DNA of 64,000 bases from Parafrankia sp. EUN1f (lineage in GTDB: Bacteria; Actinomycetota; Actinomycetes; Frankiales; Frankiaceae), in assembly GCF_000177675.1 (NCBI RefSeq), contig NZ_ADGX01000003.1, positions 1 to 64,000 of the forward strand, read 5' to 3'. Position 1 is the stretch's first letter; each line of letters opens with the position of its first letter. The notes beneath the pieces are model-generated. The model saw only the letters and a list, made by a program, of their open reading frames with translations. It made no database searches and was not told the origin of the DNA. Both the position numbers and the translations under genes were made by a program. Of the stretch, positions 1-8,401 are shown piece after piece.

Positions 1-1152
1 GGGCAGCGCCCGGCGCCGCGCCCGGGGCGCGGGCTGCCCGTCCCGCGGGCGTGCCGGCTGCCCACCACGAGGATGAGGGGGCTGTCTGTTCCCCGGACGT
101 GCCGGCTGCCCGTCGCGCGGGTGTGGGTGCTGTCCGTCCCGGGGATGCGCGGGTGCCCGCATCGGTGGGGGTGCCTGCGGACGCGGCGCCCGTGCGGGCC
201 CCGGCCCCGGCATGGGCGTATGCGTGGGCCGAGGCCGAGGCCGAGGTCGAGGCGGGGGTGGATGCGGGGCCTGCTCGGTCCCGGGTGGCGGACTCCACCA
301 GCTCCGCATCAGCCGGCCGGTCTCGGCCGGGTCGGTCGGGGCGTCCGCCGGCCGACCCAGCAGGTTCGCCAGGATCTCCGCGGCGCCCGGACGGGTCTGC
401 GGGTTCTTGCGTAACGCGGCGTGGACCTGCGGTGCCACCAGCGGCGGCAGGTTCTCCAGGACCGGCGCGCCGTTGAGAATCGCGAGCGCCACAGCCTGCG
501 GCTGCTCGCCGCGGAAGGCAGGCCGCCCCGCCGCCGCGAACGCCACGCAGGCTCCCCAGGCGAAGATGTCCGCGGCCGGGCCGGCGCGTTCGCCGCGCAG
601 CTGCTCGGGCGCCATCCAGGCCATCGTGCCGACGAGGCTGCCGGTCCGGGTGAGCGAGGTGGTGGCGTCGTCCCGGGCGACACCGAAGTCGATGACGCGC
701 GGACCGTCCCAGGCGAGCAGGATGTTCGCCGGCTTCAGGTCACGGTGGACGACCCCGGCCGCGTGGATGGACACCAGCGCGTCGGCCAGCCCGACGGCGA
801 CCGCGGTCACGAGGCGCTCGTCGAACGGGCCGCGTGCCAGCACCGCCTCGGAGAGGCTGCGCCCCTCCACGTACTCGGTCGCCAGCCACGGTCGCGGCCC
901 GGTCGCGTCGGAGTCGAGGACGGCGGCGACCGCCCGGCCGCGGACCCGGCTCGCGGCCGCGACCTCCTGGCGGAAGCGGGAGCGGAACTTCGGGTCGTCC
1001 ACGAGTGTCGTGGCGGGAACCTTGACCGCGGCGGCCCGGCCGTCGTCGGTGAAGCCGAGATAGACGACGCCCATTCCACCCGCGCCGATGCGGTTGGTGA
1101 GCTGGTAGGGCCCGATCTGTTGCGGATCGTCCGTGGTCAGGGGGGTCAGCAC
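1..1152 (-). CDS. Ser/Thr protein kinase (C-terminus cut by window edge)
   Basis: This is a eukaryotic-type Ser/Thr kinase of the actinobacterial Pkn kind, predicted to phosphorylate proteins on Ser/Thr. From the GTG at 1152 the glycine loop GAGGMGVVY lies at residues 23-31, the ATP-binding lysine at K44, the catalytic loop HRDLKPAN at 136-143, and DFG at 155-157. The kinase fold ends near residue 280. The rest is Pro/Arg-rich and low complexity, ending in degenerate eight-residue repeats around PRDGQP. The frame is still open at base 1, so any membrane segment or sensor domain lies outside. The GTG start is chosen because it sits just before the kinase fold with AGGA-type sequence upstream. 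It is divergent from the lysine aminotransferase gene. Confidence 0.85.
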   Translation of the reverse strand, partial: MLTPLTTDDPQQIGPYQLTNRIGAGGMGVVYLGFTDDGRAAAVKVPATTLVDDPKFRSRFRQEVAAASRVRGRAVAAVLDSDATGPRPWLATEYVEGRSLSEAVLARGPFDERLVTAVAVGLADALVSIHAAGVVHRDLKPANILLAWDGPRVIDFGVARDDATTSLTRTGSLVGTMAWMAPEQLRGERAGPAADIFAWGACVAFAAAGRPAFRGEQPQAVALAILNGAPVLENLPPLVAPQVHAALRKNPQTRPGAAEILANLLGRPADAPTDPAETGRLMRSWWSPPPGTEQAPHPPPPRPRPRPRPTHTPMPGPGPARAPRPQAPPPMRAPAHPRDGQHPHPRDGQPARPGNRQPPHPRGGQPARPRDGQPAPRARRRALP

Positions 1153-1570
1153 CGCGTCCTGGGCCTCGTCTCCTGTCTCGTGCCGTTTGGTCCCAGATGT
1201 CGATGTTCTCACCCGCGGTGGTCGACAGGCAGCGCGGGCTGCGCAAGGCCGTCCGCGAGGTACCGGAGGTTGATCGGATCGCGGTTCCGCTCGGTAACCG
1301 CGACCCTGGGATGGTGGCGCCCGGCGGTCCCGGTGGAGGCGTGGTGGTGACGTTGAGCACCGAAAGCGACGGGCCCGGACGTGCAGGCTCCGAACGGGAT
1401 ACATCGAACAGACCAGGGTGGGAAACGAGACGGCGCGACGAACAGATCACGACGAACAGGGCGTGACGAACAGATCACGACGAACAGATCACGACGAACA
1501 GATCACGACGAACAGATCACGACGAACAAAGCGCGACCTACCGAGTCAGACGCGAGCGAGGAGGCGGGCT
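1153..1570. other. Divergent intergenic region with 14-bp tandem array
   Basis: This 418-bp gap separates the kinase (minus) from the lysine aminotransferase (plus). Its right half holds the seven-copy 14-bp array described separately. The left half shows no convincing gene. Promoters for both genes must lie here. Confidence 0.6.
1436..1533 (+). repeat. Seven tandem copies of a 14-bp unit
   Basis: The unit is CGACGAACAGATCA. Copies start at 1436, 1450, 1464, 1478, 1492, 1506 and 1520. Copies 1, 4, 5 and 6 are identical, copy 3 differs by one base, and copies 2 and 7 differ at their 3' ends. The period is not a multiple of three. The array ends 37 bp before the GTG start of the lysine aminotransferase, so it lies in the promoter or 5' leader and not in the protein. 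It could be a multi-site operator or a slippage-prone minisatellite. Confidence 0.95.
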
Positions 1571-2998
1571 GTGGCGGTCGGGCACTTCCAGATCGGTACC
1601 TCGGCGGGCGGCGGGAACCACCTCGGCCCCGCCGACGTGATCCCCGTGTTGGCCAGGCATGTGCTCGTCGACGGGTACGACATCGTCTGCGATCTGGAGG
1701 CCAGCTCCGGCAGCACGATCGTCGACGCCCGCACCGGGACGCGGTATCTGGACCTGTACAGCTTCTTCGCGTCGGCGCCGCTCGGGGTCAGCCCGCCGGC
1801 CCTCGTGAACGATCCGGCCTTCCTCGCCGAGCTCGCCCGCGCCGCCGTCAACAAGCCCGCGAATCCGGACATCGCCACCGTCGCGTTCGCCCGCTTCGTC
1901 GAGACCTTCACCCGGGTCCTGGGCGATCCTGAACTGCCCCACCTGTTCTTCGTCGAAGGCGGATCGCCCGCGGTCGAGAACGCGCTGAAATGCGCCTTCG
2001 ACTGGAAGAGCCGCCACAACGAGGCACACGGACGTCCCGCCGAGCTCGGGCGGCGGGTCCTGCACCTGCGCTCGGCCTTCCACGGCCGCGGCGGCTACAC
2101 GCTCTCGGTCACCAACACCGACCCGGTCAAGACGGAGCGTTTCCCCGTCTTCGACTGGCCGCGCATCGACTGCCCGGCGATGACCTTCCCCTGCACCGGG
2201 CCGGCGCTCGACGCGGTCGTCGCCGCCGAGCGGCGCGCCCTCGCGCAGGCCGAGGCCGCGTTCGCCCGCCACCCCCACGACATCGCCTGCTTCCTCGCCG
2301 AACCGATCCAGGGGGAGGGCGGCGACAACCATCTGCGCGGCGAGTTCCTGCGCGCGATGGCGGCACTGTGCGAACGCCACGACGCGCTGTTCATCGCCGA
2401 CGAGGTGCAGACCGGCGTCGGCCTCACCGGCACGGCGTGGGCGCACACCCAGCTCGGGCTACGCCCCGACATCGTCGTCTTCGGCAAGAAGGTGCAGCTC
2501 GGCGGCCTGATGGCCGGGCGGCGGGTGGACGAGATCCCCGACAACGTCTTCCGGGTGCCGGGGCGGATCAGCTCCACCTGGGGCGGCGGGCTCGTCGACA
2601 TGGTCCGCTCCCGGCGCATGTTGGAGATCATGGATGCCGAGCGGCTCTTCGACCGCGCGGCGGCGCTCGGCACCGATCTGCTCGCCGGGCTGCGGGACGT
2701 CGTCGAGCGCCACCCCCGGCTGCTCGGCAACGCACGCGGCCGGGGGCTCATGTGCGCCGTGGACGTGGCGGACAGCGCGTTGCGGGACGAGGCCGTCCGC
2801 CGGCTGCGCGAGGACGAGCGGGTGCTGCTGCTGCCCGCGGGGGAGCGCGCGGTGCGGTTCCGGCCGGCGCTCACCATCAGCGCCGACGAGCTCGAACGCG
2901 GGGTGCGGGCACTGGACCGCGTCGCCACCGCGCTGGGACGTCGCCGGATCAGAAGTGTGGATCTCGGCTCGTCGACACAGGAGAAGGGACAGCGATGA
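1571..2998 (+). CDS. lat: L-lysine 6-aminotransferase
   Basis: A PLP-dependent class III aminotransferase. By family it transfers the epsilon-amino group of lysine to 2-oxoglutarate, giving aminoadipate semialdehyde (piperideine-6-carboxylate). It has 475 residues. The motif FIADEVQTGVG precedes the PLP lysine region VVFGKKVQLGG (K306/K307). The segments FFVEGGSPAVENALK and RISSTWGGGLVDMVRS are typical of lysine 6-aminotransferases. The GTG at 1571 is chosen because AGGAGG lies seven bases upstream. An in-frame ATG at 1418 would translate the 14-bp repeats and has no family support. The stop overlaps the next start (ATGA), so it is translationally coupled to the dehydrogenase that uses its product. 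Confidence 0.9.
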   Translation: MAVGHFQIGTSAGGGNHLGPADVIPVLARHVLVDGYDIVCDLEASSGSTIVDARTGTRYLDLYSFFASAPLGVSPPALVNDPAFLAELARAAVNKPANPDIATVAFARFVETFTRVLGDPELPHLFFVEGGSPAVENALKCAFDWKSRHNEAHGRPAELGRRVLHLRSAFHGRGGYTLSVTNTDPVKTERFPVFDWPRIDCPAMTFPCTGPALDAVVAAERRALAQAEAAFARHPHDIACFLAEPIQGEGGDNHLRGEFLRAMAALCERHDALFIADEVQTGVGLTGTAWAHTQLGLRPDIVVFGKKVQLGGLMAGRRVDEIPDNVFRVPGRISSTWGGGLVDMVRSRRMLEIMDAERLFDRAAALGTDLLAGLRDVVERHPRLLGNARGRGLMCAVDVADSALRDEAVRRLREDERVLLLPAGERAVRFRPALTISADELERGVRALDRVATALGRRRIRSVDLGSSTQEKGQR

Positions 2999-4596
2999 CT
3001 CTCGTTCATCCCCGCCGGGTGGCCGCGGTGATCGGTGGACGTCAGCACGACCTGTACGCCACAGCCGGCCCGTCCGGCATCGCGCCGGAAGGCACCCAGG
3101 TGATCACCTCGACGAACCCGGCCCGCCTCGACGAGGTCGTCGCCGAGGTCGTCCTCGACGGCGCGGAGTCCATCGTCGCCGCCGCGGCGGCCGCCCGGGC
3201 CGCCCAGCGGGAATGGGCGCAGGTCCCGGCACCCGTGCGCGGGGAGGTCATCGGCGCCTTCGGGCGGCTCGTCGAGGATAACGCCGAGGCACTGGCACGC
3301 CTGGTCACCCGGGAGGTCGGCAAGCCGCTCGCCGAGGCACGCGGCGAGGTCCGCGAGATCGTCGACACCTGCACCCTGTTCCGCGCCGAGGGCCGGCGCC
3401 CCCACGGCCAGACGGTGGACTCCGAGATGCCCGACCGGGAGCTGTTCACCTACCGGGAGCCGCTCGGCGTCGCCATGGTGATCACCGCCGGGAACTTCCC
3501 GGTGGCGGTCCCGTCCTGGTACCTGGTCCCGGCGCTGCTCACCGGCAACGCCGTCGTCTGGAAACCCGCCGAGTACGCTGCCGCGTGCGCCGCGGCGCTG
3601 ATGGACCTGATGACCGCCGCCGGCGTGCCCGCCGGAGTCGCCAACCTCGTCCTCGCCGACGGGCCGACCACCTCCGTCGGCCTGGAACGTGCCCTGGAAG
3701 CCGGCCTCGTCGACAAGGTCGGCTTCACCGGGTCGACGTCGGTCGGCCGGTTCATCGGCGCGCTGTGCGGGCGGCACCTGCAGGCCCCCTGCCTGGAGCT
3801 CGGCGGCAAGAACCCGATGGTGCTCGCCCCGGACGCCGATCTCGACGCCGCCGTCGCCGCCGCGCTGTTCGCCGGCTTCGGCACCGCCGGCCAGCGCTGC
3901 ACCTCACTGGGCACGGTGATCGCCCACGAGTCGGTGCACGGCGCGTTCCGCCGCCGGATGACCGCCGCGCTGGCCGCCGCGTCCATCGGCGACCCGACCC
4001 GCGACGTGCTGTACGGACCGCTGCTCGACGCGCGGTTCGCCGCCGGGTTCGAGGACCACCTGGCGCACATCCGCGACCACCACCAGCCGTTCGGCTCCAC
4101 CGCACTCGGCCGGATCGGCCCGTCCAGCCCGCGCCAGGGCTTCCTCGGCAACCCCGAGACCGGCCTTTACTACCACCCGGTGATGGTCGACGGCGTGCGC
4201 CCCGACGACGACCTGTTCACCGAGGAGACCTTCGGCCCCATCGTCGGCCTGACCACCTACCGCAACCTGGAGGAGGCCATCGAGCTCGCCAACCTGCCCG
4301 GCTACGGCCTGTCCTCGTCGATCTTCACCGGTGACCCGGTGACGGTACGGCGCTTCCGCCGCGGCATCCGCGCCGGCATGGTCAGCGTCAACACGTCGAC
4401 CTCCGGCGCGGAGGCGCACCTGCCGTTCGGCGGCAACGGGCGGTCCGGCAACGGTGCCCGCCAGTCCGGCCAGTGGGTCCTCGACCAGATGACCCGCTGG
4501 CAGTCGCTGACCTGGGAGCTGTCCGGTCGCCTCCAGAAAGCCCAGATGGACGTCACCGTCCCCGCGGCCGACCTCAGCTTCCGCCTGCGGGGCTGA
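2995..4596 (+). CDS. pcd: Aminoadipate-semialdehyde (piperideine-6-carboxylate) dehydrogenase
   Basis: An NAD(P)-dependent aldehyde dehydrogenase of 533 residues. The general base E268 is in LELGGKNP and the catalytic cysteine C302 in GTAGQRCTS. NAD-binding features include the VGFTGSTSVGR region. Overlap with the lysine aminotransferase gene makes oxidation of aminoadipate semialdehyde to alpha-aminoadipate the likely reaction. The same two steps occur in cephamycin pathways and in general lysine catabolism. No beta-lactam genes are visible nearby, so catabolism or osmolyte supply is more likely here. The substrate is inferred from context. The symbol follows the beta-lactam literature. Confidence 0.82.
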   Translation: MTLVHPRRVAAVIGGRQHDLYATAGPSGIAPEGTQVITSTNPARLDEVVAEVVLDGAESIVAAAAAARAAQREWAQVPAPVRGEVIGAFGRLVEDNAEALARLVTREVGKPLAEARGEVREIVDTCTLFRAEGRRPHGQTVDSEMPDRELFTYREPLGVAMVITAGNFPVAVPSWYLVPALLTGNAVVWKPAEYAAACAAALMDLMTAAGVPAGVANLVLADGPTTSVGLERALEAGLVDKVGFTGSTSVGRFIGALCGRHLQAPCLELGGKNPMVLAPDADLDAAVAAALFAGFGTAGQRCTSLGTVIAHESVHGAFRRRMTAALAAASIGDPTRDVLYGPLLDARFAAGFEDHLAHIRDHHQPFGSTALGRIGPSSPRQGFLGNPETGLYYHPVMVDGVRPDDDLFTEETFGPIVGLTTYRNLEEAIELANLPGYGLSSSIFTGDPVTVRRFRRGIRAGMVSVNTSTSGAEAHLPFGGNGRSGNGARQSGQWVLDQMTRWQSLTWELSGRLQKAQMDVTVPAADLSFRLRG

Positions 4597-4606
4597 CGCC
4601 GCTCTC

Positions 4607-4636
4607 AGCCCGGCGCGCCCCGTGCCGCGCCGGGCT
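4607..4636. terminator. Shared hairpin between convergent genes
   Basis: AGCCCGGCGCG at 4607-4617 pairs perfectly with CGCGCCGGGCT at 4626-4636 around an 8-nt loop. It sits just after the dehydrogenase stop and touches the stop codon of the convergent cyclopropane synthase, so it could terminate both transcripts. Confidence 0.7.
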
Positions 4637-6072
4637 CAGTACGAGGGGCGCAGTGGCTGGTGTGCGTCGCCGCCGTCGGGGCGCACACCCAGCACCTGGT
4701 GGATCTGCGAGAAGCCACCTTCGAAGCTGAGCGCCGACCCGGCCATGTACAGCCGCCACACCCGGGCCCGGCCGGCGCCGACCATGGCGACGGCCTCGTC
4801 CCACCGCTGCTCCAGGTTGGTGACCCATGCCCGCAGGGTCAGGGCATAGTGCTCACGCAGGTTCTCGACGTGGCGCACCTCGAACCCGCCGCCCTGCATC
4901 AGGGTGACCAGCGCGCCGATCTCGTGCAGCTCGCCGTCCGGGAAGACGTAGCGGTGCAGGAAGTCGGCGCTCTCGGGCAGCGGAACCGGCCCGATCCGGG
5001 GGCGCCGGCGGGCGGCACCGGCCGGGTCGCCGGGGAACGAGATCCCGTGGTTGAGCAGCCGACCGCCCGGGCGCAGCAGGCGGAACAGGTTCTCGAAGTA
5101 CGTCGGCAGCTTGGCCCGGCCGACATGCTCGACCATGCCCACCGAGCTGATCGCGTCGAACGGGCCGTCTGTGATCTCCCGGTAGTCCTGCAGCCGGATC
5201 TCGACCCGGTCGGCCAGCCCGGCCTCGGCCACCCGCCGGCGAGCCAGGGCAGCCTGCTGCTCGGAGATCGTGATGCCCACGCCCTGAACCCCGTGATGGC
5301 GGGCCGCGTGCAGCAGCATGCTGCCCCAGCCGCAGCCGACGTCCAGCAGCCGCTCACCCGGCCGCAGCCCGAGCTTGCGGCAGATCAGCTCGTGCTTCGC
5401 CGCCTGCGCCCCGGCGAGCCCGGCCGGCAGCGGGCCCTGCGCGGCCGGGGAATCCCACACCGCGCACGAGTAGGTCATCGACTCGCCCAGAACGAGCCGA
5501 TAGAACTCGTTCGAGACGTCGTAGTGGTGCGAGATCGCCGCCGCGTCCCTGGTGCGGCTGTGTAGACGTCCCCGCAGGCGGGCCTCCTCGGGCGGCGGCT
5601 CCGGCGGGCGCAGCCCGAACTGCCTGACCAGTGCAACGGCCGCCCGCAGCACCGCCGCCGACGGGCGCACGCTCGCGATCCGCTCGCGCAGCGCGAGCGC
5701 CTCGAAGATGTCGCCCTCAACCTCTAGATCACCGGCCACGAAGGCGCGGGCGAACCCGAGCTCGCCAGGGTGGGACAATGCCCGGCGCAGCGCGTGCGGG
5801 TTGCGCACCAGAACCCGCGTCGACGTCCGCGGCCCCAGCGCGAAACCGTCCCACATCTCGACCCGGACCGCGGGATCCGTCCCGAAAAGGTCGACGAGAA
5901 GATCGCGGGAAGCCTTTTCGACCTCCGGCGGCCAGTCGCGCCCCGGCGGACGCGGGTCGCCCGGCGCCCATTCACGCGCACCTTCCGCCCTGCTCGGCGC
6001 GGCGTCAGCCTGGCGCGTTTCCCGCGGCGTTGACGTGGTTGCTTCCGACCTGACGGGGTGATCGACCGTCAC
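4636..6072 (-). CDS. cfa: Cyclopropane-fatty-acyl-phospholipid synthase family methyltransferase
   Basis: A SAM-dependent enzyme of the CFA/mycolic-acid cyclopropane synthase family. It adds a methylene group across double bonds of membrane phospholipid acyl chains. It has 478 residues: an N-terminal lipid-binding-like domain, then ISHHYDVSNEFYRLVLG, the SAM motif LDVGCGWGS (from D244), and the downstream EHVG motif. The GTG start at 6072 follows GGAGG with a five-base gap. A longer frame back to 6273 lacks homology. It is monocistronic and convergent with the lysine operon. The exact product (cyclopropane or methyl-branched chain) cannot be told. Confidence 0.88.
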   Translation of the reverse strand: MTVDHPVRSEATTSTPRETRQADAAPSRAEGAREWAPGDPRPPGRDWPPEVEKASRDLLVDLFGTDPAVRVEMWDGFALGPRTSTRVLVRNPHALRRALSHPGELGFARAFVAGDLEVEGDIFEALALRERIASVRPSAAVLRAAVALVRQFGLRPPEPPPEEARLRGRLHSRTRDAAAISHHYDVSNEFYRLVLGESMTYSCAVWDSPAAQGPLPAGLAGAQAAKHELICRKLGLRPGERLLDVGCGWGSMLLHAARHHGVQGVGITISEQQAALARRRVAEAGLADRVEIRLQDYREITDGPFDAISSVGMVEHVGRAKLPTYFENLFRLLRPGGRLLNHGISFPGDPAGAARRRPRIGPVPLPESADFLHRYVFPDGELHEIGALVTLMQGGGFEVRHVENLREHYALTLRAWVTNLEQRWDEAVAMVGAGRARVWRLYMAGSALSFEGGFSQIHQVLGVRPDGGDAHQPLRPSY

Positions 6073-6426
6073 GTTTTCCTCCGGTCCCTGCGGGCGCCGG
6101 GGCCTGTGGTCACCACGGAACCGCCAGATCGCCCGCGCGGCGACCACACGACACGGGTAATGCGGCGGGCGGCCGCGGAGGAGCACCGGCCCTGCCTGCT
6201 CAGTCTGTGCCAGGGCGGCGTCAGCTGGAGCAGGGCGACGCGGGCCCTTCCTGACCGCATAGTCCCCCAACAAATGGGTGGTGCAAACAACCCGAGTGCC
6301 GTGCCGCGGGTGTTTCCTGCCTCACAGCGTCTTGGCGGCCTGTTCTGACCGCGCCGGCCTAGTCCGGCCCAACCGTTTGGGACATTGCCCGTGCACGAGG
6401 AGTGTCATTCTTTGCTTCGGTCAGAG

Positions 6427-6625
6427 ATTTCGCCGAGTTCAACGAGGCAGAAGTGATGCCTGATGTCGAGCGCGCCGCAGTAACGTGGCCCCGGGTCGGA
6501 GTTGGTGGCGCAGACGCGTGTCGAGGTCTCGCCTTACCCGGAGTCGGCGATGTTGGCGATGCCCGGGTTCGCCGACTTGTTGACCGCAGTGCGGCGAGTC
6601 CGGTGAGGAAGACGGGGTCGTCCAG
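6427..6625 (-). pseudogene. Remnant of a second lysine 6-aminotransferase
   Basis: The minus strand encodes DPVFLTGLA, then after a one-base frame change VNKSANPGIANIA. The intact enzyme in this window has DPAFLAELA and VNKPANPDIATVA at residues about 80-108. By eye 53 of 66 bases match across these two blocks. Further along, CTCGTTGAACTCGGCGAAAT resembles the intact gene's GTCGAGAACGCGCTGAAAT, in the same order. Small deletions break the frame and nothing continues upstream or downstream. It appears to be a fragment of a lost paralogue in inverted orientation, about 4 kb from the intact gene. Confidence 0.6.
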
Positions 6626-6701
6626 GTCGCCGTGCGGACCCGCGAGCCCGCTCCATGGCGCGGCCCCCGCTCGCGAGCCCACGGAAGCATCCCTCGATTG
6701 C

Positions 6702-6736
6702 ATACCGGGTATTGTCCGCCATGCATACTCGGTATG
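6702..6736. promoter_or_regulatory. Tandem palindromic operator, probable PadR site
   Basis: ATAC-CGG-GTAT at 6702-6712 and CATAC-TCG-GTATG at 6724-6736 are two near-identical palindromes with centres 23 bp apart. They end 19 bases before the padR start and include the likely core promoter. PadR repressors commonly bind ATAC/GTAT-type dyads in their own promoters, so autoregulation is inferred. Confidence 0.65.
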
Positions 6737-6755
6737 TAGAGGAGGGAGGCCCGGC

Positions 6756-7454
6756 ATGTCGGTCCGGAACGGGCTGCTCGCGCTGCTGGCGGAGCGCCCG
6801 ATGTACGGCTATCAGCTGCGGGCGGAGTTCGAGGCCAGGACAGGATCGACCTGGCCGCTGAACATCGGGCAGGTCTACACGACGCTGCGCCGCCTGGAGC
6901 GGGACGGCCTCGTGACAGGCGAGCGCGCTACCAGCCCAGGGGACGCCGCCGCCCCGGACGCTCCGGCCACGGAAAGGCCGACCACGAGCGCCACAGCCAA
7001 GGCCACGTCGGTCACCGGCACTCCGACGGCCAGGGCCGCGGTCGTGAACCCGGAGCACGGCGACGGCGACGGCGGCGACGGCCGAGGGATCGTCTACCGG
7101 CTCACCGCCGCCGGCGAGGCGGAAGCGCGGCGCTGGTGGGTGACCCCGGTGAGCCGGCGGATGGCGGGCCGCGACGAGCTCGCCATCAAGCTCGCGCTCG
7201 CCGTCACGCTCCCAGAGGTGGACGTCCGATCGCTGCTCCAGCGGCAGCGGGTGGAGACGCTCCGGGCGATGCAGGAATACACCCGGCTGCGTCACCTGGC
7301 CGACGACAGCGCCGACCTCGCCTGGCTCCTCGTCCTGGAAAACCTGATCTTCACCGCGGAGGCGGAGATCCGCTGGCTCGACCATGTGGAGTCGCGCCTG
7401 ATCCGCCGCGGCTCCGGCGTTCCCACCGGAACCGACCGTGAGGACACCCGATGA
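6756..7454 (+). CDS. PadR-family transcriptional regulator
   Basis: A 232-residue repressor-like protein. The N-terminal winged helix starts MSVRNGLLALLAERPMYGYQ and continues through the wing region YTTLRRLERDGLV. The C-terminal helical dimerisation domain (RMAGRDELAIKLALA) is of the PadR/Vir type. Between the recognition helix and the second wing strand (IVYRLTAAGE) lies an Ala/Thr/Gly-rich insert of about 45 residues (about 55-100) that breaks the usual beta-hairpin. GAGGAGG precedes the ATG. It overlaps the ABC ATPase gene by ATGA, so it probably represses this exporter operon in response to a ligand that is not identifiable. Confidence 0.85.
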   Translation: MSVRNGLLALLAERPMYGYQLRAEFEARTGSTWPLNIGQVYTTLRRLERDGLVTGERATSPGDAAAPDAPATERPTTSATAKATSVTGTPTARAAVVNPEHGDGDGGDGRGIVYRLTAAGEAEARRWWVTPVSRRMAGRDELAIKLALAVTLPEVDVRSLLQRQRVETLRAMQEYTRLRHLADDSADLAWLLVLENLIFTAEAEIRWLDHVESRLIRRGSGVPTGTDREDTR

Positions 7455-8401
7455 CAACGGCACTGACCAGCCCGGACGCCCAGGTGGTGGTCGGACGGGC
7501 ACCCGCCCTGGAACTCCGCGGCGTGCACCGGGAGCACGGCCGGGGCGCGAACAGGGTGCAGGCGCTGCGCGGGGTGGATCTCACGGTGTGCGCCGGTGAG
7601 CTGGTGGCGGTGATGGGCCCGTCCGGGTCGGGTAAGTCGACCCTGCTCGCCCTCGCCGGTGGTCTGGACACCCCCACCTCGGGTGAGGTCCTCGTCGCGG
7701 GCGTGACGCTGAGCGGCCAGTCGCCGAAGGCGCTGGCCGCGCTGCGGCGGCGGGCGCTCGGCTATGTCTTCCAGAACCTCAATCTGATTCCGGCGTTGAC
7801 CGCGGTCGAGAACGTCATGCTTCCCCGCGAGCTGGACGGAATCTCCGCCCGGGCGGCCCGGCGGGAGGCGCAGGCGGCCCTGGCCGAGGTCGGTGTCGCC
7901 GACCTCGCCGACCGGTTCCCCGACGACATGTCCGGCGGCCAGCAGCAGCGGGTGGCCATCGCCCGCGCGCTGGTCGGCCCGCGCGGCCTGGTCCTGGCGG
8001 ACGAACCGACCGGCGCGCTGGACTCGAACACCGGCGAGGCGGTTCTGCGGGTACTGCGGGCCCGCTGCGACGCCGGCTCCGCGGGGCTGCTCGTCACGCA
8101 CGAGGCCCGGCACGCGGCCTGGGCCGACCGTGTGATCTTCCTGCGGGACGGCCTGGTCGTGGATTCGACCGGTACGCCCGCGACCCCGGAGTCCCTGCTG
8201 GGCGCCCCGGTCCCCTTCCCCGCGGACGGTTCGAGGGCCGGCGCGGCGGCGATCCCGGCGCCGGACGGGCCGAACCCGGCACGGGACGGTACCGGCGGTT
8301 CCCACGGTTTTGACGAGTTCGATGAGTTCCGTGAGTCCGACGAGTCCGACGAGTCCGACGAGTCCGGCGAGTTCGACGGGTTTGAGGGGGGCCGGCGGTG
8401 A
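7451..8401 (+). CDS. ABC transporter ATP-binding protein (MacB/LolD type)
   Basis: The nucleotide-binding subunit of an exporter or MacB-like complex, 316 residues. Walker A is GPSGSGKS (about residues 56-63), the Q-loop is in YVFQNLNLI, the signature is MSGGQQQR (about 159), and Walker B is LVLADEPTGALD (about 180). These are the hallmarks of the MacB/LolD class that works with FtsX-type permeases. The last 80 residues are an unusual acidic tail. Its end is encoded by eight 9-bp units giving DEF/DES-like triplets. It is coupled to the regulator upstream and to the permease downstream by 4-bp overlaps. Confidence 0.92.
   Translation: MTTALTSPDAQVVVGRAPALELRGVHREHGRGANRVQALRGVDLTVCAGELVAVMGPSGSGKSTLLALAGGLDTPTSGEVLVAGVTLSGQSPKALAALRRRALGYVFQNLNLIPALTAVENVMLPRELDGISARAARREAQAALAEVGVADLADRFPDDMSGGQQQRVAIARALVGPRGLVLADEPTGALDSNTGEAVLRVLRARCDAGSAGLLVTHEARHAAWADRVIFLRDGLVVDSTGTPATPESLLGAPVPFPADGSRAGAAAIPAPDGPNPARDGTGGSHGFDEFDEFRESDESDESDESGEFDGFEGGRR
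8312..8383 (+). repeat. Eight in-frame 9-bp units in the ABC ATPase tail
   Basis: Units of the type GACGAGTCC or GACGAGTTC run without a gap. Three central copies are identical. They encode DEF-DEF-RES-DES-DES-DES-GEF-DGF, an acidic tail after the conserved ATPase domain. Confidence 0.9.

Larger units (their letters stand above)
6073..6755. other. Intergenic region between cfa and padR, with a gene remnant
   Basis: This 683-bp gap lies between divergent genes. Bases about 6427-6625 read on the minus strand as a decayed lysine aminotransferase segment (separate entry). The last 55 bases hold two palindromes that look like PadR operators. The part from 6073 to about 6400 shows nothing recognisable beyond presumed cfa promoter sequence. 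Confidence 0.6.

Noticed and set aside
1436-1533. CRISPR-like array
   Set aside because: Copies are contiguous 14-mers without spacers, and no cas genes are present.
1418-1570. ATG at 1418 as start of lysine aminotransferase
   Set aside because: It would translate the 14-bp repeat array as a non-conserved N-terminus; GTG at 1571 has AGGAGG and fits the family.
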